From Deltaproteobacteria bacterium (GTDB taxonomy: Bacteria > Desulfobacterota > DSM-4660 > Desulfatiglandales > HGW-15): 5,941 bases of DNA. Below the pieces are notes generated by a model. That model did no database searches, was not told the origin of the DNA, and worked only from the letters and a program-made list of their open reading frames with translations. Positions 1-5,619 of this stretch are shown here, piece after piece. A program made the position numbers and the translations under genes. Where the stretch lies: assembly GCA_020342025.1 (NCBI GenBank), contig CP070840.1, positions 1,349,819 to 1,355,759 of the forward strand, read 5' to 3'. Position 1 is the first letter of the stretch; each line of letters opens with the position of its first letter.

Positions 1-288
1 TCAGAAAATAATGATCCCATTACTCTGGATGGATTTGGTTCAAATCGCGCTGGAGGGATCCTAGGGGGCATCTCCAATGGAGACGAGATCATCTTGAGGG
101 CAGCCATGAAGCCAATTCCTTCCATCAGCCAGGAGCAGAATACGGTTGACCGAGAAGGACAGCCATCCAAGCTGAAATTCGGTGGAAGGCACGACATCTC
201 TTCTATTCCACGGATTATTCCCGTGCTTGAGGCCATGGTCAGGATCGTCTTGGCTGATCACTATTTGCGAACAAGGGCTGTGGTATAA
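1..288 (+). CDS. aroC: Chorismate synthase, C-terminal part (5' end outside window)
   Basis: Chorismate synthase converts 5-enolpyruvylshikimate-3-phosphate to chorismate in the cytoplasm, using reduced FMN; it is the last step of the shikimate pathway. The frame is open from base 1 and ends at TAA 286-288, giving 95 residues of the C-terminus. Two family signatures are visible: SNRAGGILGGISNG (fragment residues 14-27), part of the flavin/substrate site, and GRHDISSIPRIIPVLEAM near the end, matching the GRHDP...PRAVPVxEAM block, followed by the usual IVLADHYLRTRA tail. The C-terminus ends where the family normally ends, so the 3' end is not truncated. A gap of 340 bases with repeats and hairpins separates it from the next gene, so co-transcription is uncertain. 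The identification is firm; the start and N-terminal two thirds are not visible. Confidence 0.96.
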   Translation, partial: SENNDPITLDGFGSNRAGGILGGISNGDEIILRAAMKPIPSISQEQNTVDREGQPSKLKFGGRHDISSIPRIIPVLEAMVRIVLADHYLRTRAVV

Positions 289-307
289 GCGAGTGAGGCC
301 GGCTTGG

Positions 308-338
308 TTTCCCCTCCGCCAGGAAAGCGGGGGGAAGA
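308..338 (+). other. GC-rich stem-loop just after aroC
   Basis: The arms TTTCCCCTCCGC (308-319) and GCGGGGGGAAGA (327-338) can pair over about ten positions, with one G-U pair and one bulged C, around a 7-base loop. It lies 20 bases after the aroC stop, where a terminator or a 3'-end-protecting hairpin would be expected. No T-run follows on the + strand, so it is not a canonical Rho-independent terminator. It could stabilise the aroC mRNA 3' end, or be part of the repeat sequence that follows. Confidence 0.45.
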
Positions 339-352
339 TTGGAGTGAAGGAT

Positions 353-505
353 AGGCTGTGTGACAACGTCATTGCGAGGGAGTGAAAGGACCGAAGCAAT
401 CTCATAAGTTATGGAAAACAGAGAGATTGCCACGCTCCCTTCGGGGAGTTTATCCTGAGGTACTCGAAGGGCGCGCAATGACCAAAAGGGATTGCGACAC
501 AGTCT
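353..505. repeat. MITE-like inverted-repeat element 1 (aroC to ADTHS-like gap)
   Basis: This is a nested set of inverted repeats. The outermost arms are AGGCTGTGTGACAA (353-366) and TTGCGACACAGTCT (492-505), which match at 11 of 14 positions as reverse complements. Inside them are GTCATTGCG (368-376) with CGCAATGAC (474-482), and a perfect stem GCAATCTC (396-403) with GAGATTGC (423-430). A further block, TTCGG...CCTGAG...TCGAAGGGC, lies at 440-472. There is no transposase, so if mobile it is non-autonomous. I recall GTCATTGCGAG/CTCGCAATGAC-type repeats as widespread between genes in deltaproteobacterial genomes; that is memory, not a search. Short open frames across it look spurious. Confidence 0.65.
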
Positions 506-612
506 GCGACGGAGGGGGATTTAAAAGGAAGCCATTCATCCCCGTTCTGCTAACTATGGCTCCTTTTGGGCCATTCAAGGGGGTCAGGTGCGCATTTTCA
601 ACTTACAGATCT

Positions 613-623
613 AAGAGGAGGAG
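613..623 (+). promoter_or_regulatory. Ribosome binding site that sets the start of the ADTHS-like gene
   Basis: AAGAGGAGGAG is a strong Shine-Dalgarno sequence ending 5 bases before the ATG at 629. It selects that ATG over an in-frame ATG at 566, which would add 21 unrelated residues and has no such site. An ATG at 624 is in another frame and meets a stop after three codons. Confidence 0.85.
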
Positions 624-628
624 ATGAG

Positions 629-1450
629 ATGTTAGGGAAAAAGATTCGTATGGAAAGGGTTATGGATCGCAATACCAGGAAAACCGTCATGGTGCCCCTG
701 ATCCATGGTGTGGGCATGGGGCCCATAGAGGGCATCAAAGATATCAAGAACACTGTGGACGTGGTCTCACTTGGGGGGGCCAATGCGGTTATTCTTCATA
801 AAGGGATTGTCGCAGCCGGACACCGGCACAGTGGAAAGGACATTGGTTTGATCCTTCACCTGACCGCCACTTCGGAAAACGGAAGACAGACGCTTGTTAC
901 TGACGTGGAAGAAGCCGTCATCATTGGGTCTGATGCGGTATCGGTCAGGGTAGATGTGGGGGGACCGGATGAAGGGAGCATGTTGAAACTGCTGGGCCGG
1001 GTGTCCAGAGATGCCTTCAGATGGGGTATGCCGCTCTACGCATTGATGGACCCGGGCAGCGTGAAAGACAAAGATAGACAGTTAAAAAACATGATGCGGG
1101 CCGCCAGGGTCGGGGCTGAAATGGGCGCAGACTTGGTACGTATACCCTATAGTGGATCAGCAGAGTCGTTCAAGGAAGTGGTCTCTGTGTGTCCCGTTCC
1201 TCTGGTCGCTATTGGGGGAGAAAAAAAGGCGAGGGAAAAGGAGTTCCTGGAGATGGTGCACAGTGTGATGGAAGCTGGCGCCTTTGGCATGTCTGCGGGC
1301 AGGAACATATTTCAGTATAAGAAACCGGGTAATATGATCAAGGCTATCGGCCAAATCGTGCACAAAGGCGTTTCCGTGTCCAAGGCTTTGGAGGTTCTCA
1401 AAGAAGAGCCCATCGAAAGCTATGTCTTTACCAGCAGTCCCATGTGGTAA
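629..1450 (+). CDS. ADTH synthase / class I FBP aldolase (DhnA) family protein with substituted catalytic residues
   Basis: The product has 273 residues and one TIM-barrel domain. It resembles archaeal 2-amino-3,7-dideoxy-D-threo-hept-6-ulosonate (ADTH) synthase along its whole length: LHKGIVAAGHR (56-66), KDIGLILHL (70-78), AARVGAEMGAD (158-168), AIGGEK (194-199) and AGRNIFQ (223-229) are all family blocks. The last two are the expected phosphate-binding loops. Aligned from memory with MJ0400, the catalytic Asp33, Tyr153 and Schiff-base Lys184 correspond to Ile25 (VPLIHG), Asp141 (LMDPG) and Arg171 (ADLVRIPYSG). Classical Schiff-base aldol chemistry is therefore doubtful. The frame is intact and has a strong ribosome binding site, so it looks functional rather than decayed. 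A tail of roughly a dozen residues ending SSPMW extends past the MJ0400 C-terminus. Its position between aroC and aroF suggests a role in aromatic metabolism, but the actual function is unknown. The family call is firm; naming it ADTH synthase would be an over-call. Confidence 0.9.
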   Translation: MLGKKIRMERVMDRNTRKTVMVPLIHGVGMGPIEGIKDIKNTVDVVSLGGANAVILHKGIVAAGHRHSGKDIGLILHLTATSENGRQTLVTDVEEAVIIGSDAVSVRVDVGGPDEGSMLKLLGRVSRDAFRWGMPLYALMDPGSVKDKDRQLKNMMRAARVGAEMGADLVRIPYSGSAESFKEVVSVCPVPLVAIGGEKKAREKEFLEMVHSVMEAGAFGMSAGRNIFQYKKPGNMIKAIGQIVHKGVSVSKALEVLKEEPIESYVFTSSPMW

Positions 1451-1535
1451 GGCATGAAGGCAATAAAGGCAATAGGGAAGTTTGTGATTTGGAATTCAAA
1501 CCCTCTATGTACTCCATACTGGCGCAATTTCTTTT

Positions 1536-1725
1536 GAGGCTGTCGGAAAACGCCCATCTGCCGTTCGGCAGGCTCATGGCCCTGAGCAAAGTCGAAGGGC
1601 TGCGTTACCTTGATCCCTCGTCACTGCGGCGTACTTCTATATACGCCTCATTCCTCGGGATTTCGGAAGCCTTGCATCTGGACATTTTCCATCAGCCTCT
1701 AAGAAGCCGGTTTTTCGACAGTCTC
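1536..1725. repeat. MITE-like element 2 (ADTHS-like to aroF gap)
   Basis: The ends are terminal inverted repeats: GAGGCTGTCGGAAAAC (1536-1551) on the left, and GTTTTTCGACAGTCTC (1710-1725), whose reverse complement is GAGACTGTCGAAAAAC, on the right; 14 of 16 positions match. Inside are a TTCGG...CCTGAG...TCGAAGGGC block (1564-1600) and a hairpin GGCGTA (1628-1633) with TACGCC (1642-1647). At about 190 bp with no transposase, it fits a non-autonomous miniature inverted-repeat element. No convincing target-site duplication is visible. The open frame running through 1444-1776 is an artefact of this element. Confidence 0.65.
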
Positions 1726-1746
1726 TTTATCGGTCTTAATCCCAAG

Positions 1747-1778
1747 CCTCATGGAAAAAGGGCACTGAATCCATGAGG
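1747..1778 (+). other. Inverted repeat in the aroF leader region
   Basis: A perfect 8-base inverted repeat, CCTCATGG (1747-1754) and CCATGAGG (1771-1778), is separated by 16 bases. It lies about 50 bases upstream of the aroF start. It could form an RNA hairpin in a leader transcript or be a spaced DNA operator. There is no T-run after it, so a simple terminator is unlikely. Confidence 0.4.
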
Positions 1779-1790
1779 CCCAGGTTTCGA

Positions 1791-1802
1791 GGTGCTAGCA
1801 CC
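1791..1802. promoter_or_regulatory. 12-bp palindrome upstream of aroF, possible operator
   Basis: GGTGCTAGCACC is a perfect palindrome 27 bases before the aroF start and just before its ribosome binding site. The symmetry and position suit a dimeric regulator, but no matching second copy was seen and no known regulator consensus is recognised. The operator role is conjecture. Confidence 0.3.
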
Positions 1803-1812
1803 CATGAAAGAT

Positions 1813-1821
1813 GGAGGAAGG
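1813..1821 (+). promoter_or_regulatory. Ribosome binding site of aroF
   Basis: GGAGGAAGG lies 8 bases before the ATG at 1830. It is the strongest translation signal for the aroF-to-aroD run and supports that start codon. Confidence 0.75.
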
Positions 1822-1829
1822 TATAACCA

Positions 1830-2678
1830 ATGAATAATCTCAAACTGTCATCATTAAACGGGGAGGTGGACAGGCGGACAATTGTCACCGTGGAGAATGT
1901 GAAAATAGGTGAGGAATTTGTCGTGATCGCCGGCCCCTGTAGTGTGGAGAACGAGGAGCAAACAATAAAAACAGCCCTGAAGGTCAAAGAGGCGGGTGCC
2001 AACATGCTGAGAGGGGGCGCCTTCAAACCCAGGACTTCACCCTATGACTTTCAGGGACTTGGTCTCCAGGGGCTAAAGATCCTGGAGAAGGCGAAAAAAG
2101 AGACGGGGCTCCCCGTGGTGACTGAGGTGACAGATCCTCGAGATGTCTCCTGGATAGGCGAATATGTCGATGTTTTGCAGGTCGGTACCAGAAACATGCA
2201 GAATTTCTCTCTCCTCAAAGAGGTTGGAAAAGCGGAGAAGCCTGTGCTTTTGAAGAGGGGGATGTATTCGACCCTTCAGGAATGGCTCAATTGCGCGGAG
2301 TACATACTCTCAGAAGGAAATCCCAACGTGATTCTTTGTGAAAGAGGGATAAGGACCTTTGAAACTTACACCCGGAACACTTTAGATCTGAGCATCGTCC
2401 CCTCAGTTAAGGAAGTTTCCCATCTCCCTATCATTGTTGATCCTTCTCATGGAACAGGTAGGTTAAGCCTGATTGAATCCATGAGCCTTGCCGCTATGGC
2501 GGCGGGTGCAGATGGTGTCATGATTGAAGTGCACCATAATCCTCAAGAGGCCGTATGCGATGCTAATCAAGCCATGCCACCCGAGATGTTTGCTCGCTTG
2601 ATGGAGAAGTTGTTGTCGCTACGGTCTCATTTGAATGGAATACGCCAGAGTGGGAAAAAGAGACTCGGGGGCGGGTAG
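1830..2678 (+). CDS. aroF: 3-deoxy-7-phosphoheptulonate (DAHP) synthase, type I beta, without a regulatory domain
   Basis: This enzyme condenses phosphoenolpyruvate with erythrose-4-phosphate to DAHP, the first shikimate-pathway step. The 282-residue product is one TIM-barrel domain with the family motifs in order: IAGPCSVE (33-40), [48 protein letters not shown] and EVHHNP. The expected metal ligands are present as Cys37, His207, Glu233 and Asp244. It belongs to the type I beta (KDO8P-synthase-like) group. Its length leaves room only for a short N-terminal stretch: there is neither the ferredoxin-like feedback domain of the Thermotoga enzyme nor the fused chorismate mutase of the Bacillus enzyme. 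Feedback control, if any, is therefore not built into this polypeptide. It opens a compact gene run; its stop is one base from the aroB start. The call is very secure. Confidence 0.97.
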   Translation: MNNLKLSSLNGEVDRRTIVTVENVKIGEEFVVIAGPCSVENEEQTIKTALKVKEAGANMLRGGAFKPRTSPYDFQGLGLQGLKILEKAKKETGLPVVTEVTDPRDVSWIGEYVDVLQVGTRNMQNFSLLKEVGKAEKPVLLKRGMYSTLQEWLNCAEYILSEGNPNVILCERGIRTFETYTRNTLDLSIVPSVKEVSHLPIIVDPSHGTGRLSLIESMSLAAMAAGADGVMIEVHHNPQEAVCDANQAMPPEMFARLMEKLLSLRSHLNGIRQSGKKRLGGG

Positions 2679-2679
2679 C

Positions 2680-3726
2680 GTGAAGAGCTTTAAGATTCAT
2701 AGCGTTACAGGGGATTCAACCATACTGGTCGGAGAGAGTCTTCAAAATGTCAAAATGTACATTTCGTCGGAACAAGTGGTGATCATCACAGACAGTAATG
2801 TGAGGCGCCTCTATGCAAGAGACTTTCCACCCGGCGAAATCATAGAGATCGGTATGGGTGAAAAGATAAAAAACCTGGACACGGTCAAGACCATATATGG
2901 AAAGCTTTTGGAACTGGAGACTGACCGTTCATGTTTTATCGTCGGGATCGGTGGAGGTGTGGTGTGTGATATTGCCGGCTTTGTTGCCTCAACCTATCTA
3001 CGCGGCGTGCGGTTCGGGTTTGTTGCCTCAACGCTCTTATCGCAGGTGGATGCGAGTGTTGGGGGGAAAAACGGGGTGAATTTCGAGGGATATAAGAATA
3101 TGGTGGGCGTCTTTAATCAACCTGAATTCGTCATCTGTGACATGAAGCTCCTCAAGACCCTGCCAGAGAAAGAGATCTCATGCGGTCTAGCCGAGGTGGT
3201 AAAGCAGGCCGTCATAGGCGATACGGATCTGTTTTCATATCTTGAAAAGCATTACAAGAGAGTGCTTCAGCTGGATGCAGAGGTGATAGAGAAGGCTGTA
3301 TATGATTCGGTCCTCTTGAAATCATCGATTGTGAACAGGGATGAAAAAGAAAAGGGGGAGCGGAGAAAGCTCAATTTCGGCCATACCCTTGGACATGCCC
3401 TAGAAAAGACCACAGGTGCTCCCCACGGAGAGGCGGTCAGCGCAGGTATGGTGGTTGCTTCAGTCCTTTCTAAAAAAAGAGGGTATCTGAGTGCAGAGGA
3501 GATGGAGAGGATCGAGGGATTGCTCAAGAAATTCAAGCTCCCCACCAGGGTTCAACTTGATGGGAAGAGACTGCTTGATGCGGTGAGAAAGGATAAGAAG
3601 CGGGAAGGAGAGGGCATAAATTTCGTGCTGCTTCACGGCATAGGCAAGGCGGTTGTGGAAAAGATATCCATGAAAGAACTGGAGGCTGTGATCAGTGAAA
3701 TGATTTTGAATGTTAGCAATAACTAG
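2680..3726 (+). CDS. aroB: 3-dehydroquinate synthase
   Basis: AroB cyclises DAHP to 3-dehydroquinate, using bound NAD and a divalent metal. The GTG at 2680 gives 348 residues starting MKSFKIHSV, a typical AroB N-terminus, and lies one base after the aroF stop. An in-frame ATG at 2635 would add 15 residues inside aroF and has no visible ribosome site, so I prefer the GTG. The GTG itself has only a weak G-rich stretch upstream, so translation probably depends on coupling to aroF. Visible motifs are the NAD-binding GGGVVCDIAGF (91-101), QVDASVGGKNGVN (122-134), LAEVVKQ (170-176), RKLNFGHTLGHALE (229-242) and PHGEA (248-252). Metal ligands are Glu172, His235 and His249. The Asn before the GHT motif and the late DKK block favour dehydroquinate synthase over sedoheptulose-7-phosphate cyclases. 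The canonical PTT, GGKTG and FYQP motifs read AST, GGKNG and FNQP here, which looks like a subfamily variation. Confidence 0.95.
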   Translation: MKSFKIHSVTGDSTILVGESLQNVKMYISSEQVVIITDSNVRRLYARDFPPGEIIEIGMGEKIKNLDTVKTIYGKLLELETDRSCFIVGIGGGVVCDIAGFVASTYLRGVRFGFVASTLLSQVDASVGGKNGVNFEGYKNMVGVFNQPEFVICDMKLLKTLPEKEISCGLAEVVKQAVIGDTDLFSYLEKHYKRVLQLDAEVIEKAVYDSVLLKSSIVNRDEKEKGERRKLNFGHTLGHALEKTTGAPHGEAVSAGMVVASVLSKKRGYLSAEEMERIEGLLKKFKLPTRVQLDGKRLLDAVRKDKKREGEGINFVLLHGIGKAVVEKISMKELEAVISEMILNVSNN

Positions 3727-3759
3727 GCGCACATGGGTAGAGAAAACGTGGAAGCAGCG

Positions 3760-3766
3760 AGGAGGT
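3760..3766 (+). promoter_or_regulatory. Ribosome binding site that sets the pheA start
   Basis: AGGAGGT lies 5 bases before the ATG at 3772. The in-frame ATG at 3733 has no comparable site and would add 13 residues before a normal chorismate mutase N-terminus. Confidence 0.85.
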
Positions 3767-3771
3767 GTGAT

Positions 3772-4827
3772 ATGAGTTTGCTGGAGATCAGAAAAAAGAT
3801 CGACTTTATTGATTCCAAGATTCTGAAACTCTTAAATGACAGAATGGAAGTGGTCCTCATGGCCAAGAAGTTCAAAGCGCAGATAGAAGACCGGCAAAGG
3901 GAGAAGGAGGTCTTTGAGAGGATCAGGAAGAACTTAACAGGTCTGATCAATGCGGATTTTATAGAGAAGGTCTATACGGAGATTATTAAGGAAAGCAAAG
4001 CGCTTCAGCGTCAGGATTACAAACTCATCGCATTCCAGGGTGAACACGGCGCATATGGTGACGTGGCCTCAAGGGCATGGAACAGCGACCTGGTTCCTGT
4101 GCCGTGCAGTCAGTTCGCCGAGGTGTTTGAAGGGGTCAGATCTGGTCTCTATGACTATGGAATTGTTCCCGTGGAAAACACACTTGGCGGTTCTGTGGAA
4201 CAGGTGAACCACCTTCTCATCGACACGGATCTCAATGTGGTGGGGGCGGTTGAGCTTCCCATTCACCTCTGTCTGCTTGCCCTGCCCGGAACGGACCACA
4301 GGGAGATCCGTACCGTATACTCTCATCCCCAGGCCCTTGCACAGGCCCGTCGATTTCTTTCAAGGAATAAACTGGATCCTGTGCAGTATTATGATACGGC
4401 GGGTGCGGCAAGAATGTTGGCGGAAGAAAGGCCAAAAGGGTCTGCCGCCATTGCGAGTAGACTTTGTGCGGAGCTCTATCACCTTGAAATTATAAAGGAG
4501 GATATAGAGGATCTTGAGAGAAACATGACGAGGTTCCTGGTGGTCTCGAAGGAAGAGAACGAGGAAGAAGGCGACAAATGCTCCGTAGTTTTTTCAACAG
4601 AGCACAAGGCAGGCACGCTTTTCCGTGTCCTTGAAGAGTTCGCTAGGGAAAATATTAATTTGACAAGAATAGAGTCCGTACCGAGCGAGCCTGGGAACTA
4701 CGCATTCTTCGTGGATTTTATGGGGGCAACCAAAGATAAAAACGTGGTTGAAGCACTGGAAAAGGTAAAAGGGATTACTAGGCAATTTAAATTGATCGGC
4801 TGTTACAAGGAACGGAAAGTGTCATGA
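3772..4827 (+). CDS. pheA: Bifunctional chorismate mutase / prephenate dehydratase with ACT domain
   Basis: The protein turns chorismate into prephenate and then phenylpyruvate, the phenylalanine precursor. It has 351 residues in three domains. Residues 1-82 form an AroQ-type chorismate mutase; the residues matching the E. coli site are Arg7, Arg24, Lys35, Asp40, Arg43, Glu44, Ser75 and Gln79, with a helix-connecting loop about four residues shorter. Residues 84-260 form the dehydratase, with FQGEHGAY (88-95), VPVENTLGGSV (132-142), YSHPQA (183-188) and the catalytic TRF (253-255). Residues 270-351 form an ACT domain. In the ACT domain the phenylalanine-binding GAL and ESRP motifs read GTL (281-283) and ESVP (301-304), so feedback inhibition may be altered. 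A gap of 45 bases follows aroB, and the end overlaps tyrA by four bases. The function call is very secure; the regulatory inference is not. Confidence 0.96.
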   Translation: MSLLEIRKKIDFIDSKILKLLNDRMEVVLMAKKFKAQIEDRQREKEVFERIRKNLTGLINADFIEKVYTEIIKESKALQRQDYKLIAFQGEHGAYGDVASRAWNSDLVPVPCSQFAEVFEGVRSGLYDYGIVPVENTLGGSVEQVNHLLIDTDLNVVGAVELPIHLCLLALPGTDHREIRTVYSHPQALAQARRFLSRNKLDPVQYYDTAGAARMLAEERPKGSAAIASRLCAELYHLEIIKEDIEDLERNMTRFLVVSKEENEEEGDKCSVVFSTEHKAGTLFRVLEEFARENINLTRIESVPSEPGNYAFFVDFMGATKDKNVVEALEKVKGITRQFKLIGCYKERKVS

Positions 4828-5597
4828 GGATATGTATTATGGGTGCCGGGCACATGGGTGCCTGGCTTGTGGAGGAGTTCTGTCTCGACCATGATGTGGC
4901 TGTCTATGATACAGACAGAAGAAAGCTAAAATACTTTTTTAACGTAAAAAGGCTCCTTGATCTTGCGGAGGTCAAGGAATTTGAGCCTGAGCTTCTGATT
5001 AACGCCGTAAGCCTTCCCAATGTCTATAAGGCATTTAGCGACGCCCTTCCCCACATACCCGAAGACTGTATTCTTTCAGATATTGCATCGGTAAAGACGG
5101 GCATATATGATTACTACAAAAAAGTTGGCAAGAGATTTGTCTCCACCCATCCCATGTTCGGCCCCACCTTTGCCAACATCAGGGACCTTCGCGATGAGAA
5201 TGCGATCATTATTGAGGAGTCTGAGGAGGAAGGAAAAGAGTTCTTTAGAGATTTCTACAAAGGCCTTAATCTTCATGTCTATGAGTACACATTTGAAGAA
5301 CACGACAAGACCATTGCTTATTCCCTTTCAGTTCCCTTTGCTTCATCAATGGTGTTTGCTGCTTGTATGAAGAGACAGGAGGCACCAGGTACCACGTTTA
5401 GAAAGCACCTGGATATTGCGAAAGGGCTCCTTTCAGAGGACGATCATCTCCTGGCCGAGGTCATGTTCAATCCCAATACAGTGAGGCAGATAGAAGGAAT
5501 CAATTCGCAGTTAGCGTACCTGACGCATATTATCAGAGGCAGGGATTACGAGGAGATGGAGAAGTTCCTGAATAAATTGAGAAACAATATTGAATAA
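4824..5597 (+). CDS. tyrA: Prephenate dehydrogenase, short form without ACT domain
   Basis: TyrA oxidatively decarboxylates prephenate to 4-hydroxyphenylpyruvate, the tyrosine precursor; arogenate cannot be excluded as substrate. The 257-residue product starts with a Rossmann nucleotide-binding motif, GAGHMG (7-12). Asp29 at the end of the second strand (VYDTDR) suggests NAD preference. SDIASVK (85-91) and STHPMFGP (107-114, catalytic His109) are family motifs, and EEHDKTIAY (158-166) starts the helical dimerisation domain. Where several TyrA proteins have SHLPH after that motif, this one has LSVPF, so two histidines are replaced by Ser169 and Phe172. It lacks an ACT domain or fused chorismate mutase and is shorter than many family members. 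The ATG overlaps the pheA stop (ATGA), pointing to translational coupling. The call is secure; substrate and cofactor choice are inferred. Confidence 0.93.
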   Translation: MRICIMGAGHMGAWLVEEFCLDHDVAVYDTDRRKLKYFFNVKRLLDLAEVKEFEPELLINAVSLPNVYKAFSDALPHIPEDCILSDIASVKTGIYDYYKKVGKRFVSTHPMFGPTFANIRDLRDENAIIIEESEEEGKEFFRDFYKGLNLHVYEYTFEEHDKTIAYSLSVPFASSMVFAACMKRQEAPGTTFRKHLDIAKGLLSEDDHLLAEVMFNPNTVRQIEGINSQLAYLTHIIRGRDYEEMEKFLNKLRNNIE

Positions 5598-5619
5598 GTC
5601 TCATTTACCCCTTTAGCTT

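Noticed and set aside
61..405. Minus-strand open frames, including this one and those across 3267-3950 and 4069-4435
   Set aside because: All lie opposite clear + strand genes or repeats and show no family motifs or ribosome sites.
556..574. Small hairpin ATGGC...GCCAT before the ADTHS-like gene
   Set aside because: The stem is short and bulged, with no T-run or recognisable riboswitch or leader-peptide context.
382..627. Short + strand open frame of 81 codons
   Set aside because: It runs through the inverted-repeat element and across the ribosome site of the next gene, has no ribosome site of its own, and its translation is repeat-derived.
566..628. Upstream ATG extending the ADTHS-like protein by 21 residues
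   Set aside because: No ribosome site precedes it, the added residues match nothing in the family, and the ATG at 629 has a near-ideal site.
1457..1474. Perfect tandem copy of AAGGCAATA
   Set aside because: Only two short copies just after a stop codon; too little to call a functional repeat.
1714..1742. Possible promoter TTCGAC - 17 bases - TAATCC at the right end of element 2
   Set aside because: Both boxes are weak matches and the first falls within the terminal repeat; chance similarity cannot be excluded.
1444..1776. Open frame of 110 codons after the ADTHS-like gene
   Set aside because: It is almost entirely repeat element 2 read through, with no ribosome site and no recognisable protein family.
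2635..2679. Upstream ATG for aroB inside aroF
   Set aside because: It would add 15 residues unlike AroB and has no ribosome site; the GTG at 2680 matches the family N-terminus.
3733..3771. Upstream ATG extending PheA by 13 residues
   Set aside because: AGGAGGT at 3760-3766 would then lie inside the coding region, and the ATG at 3772 starts a normal chorismate mutase N-terminus.
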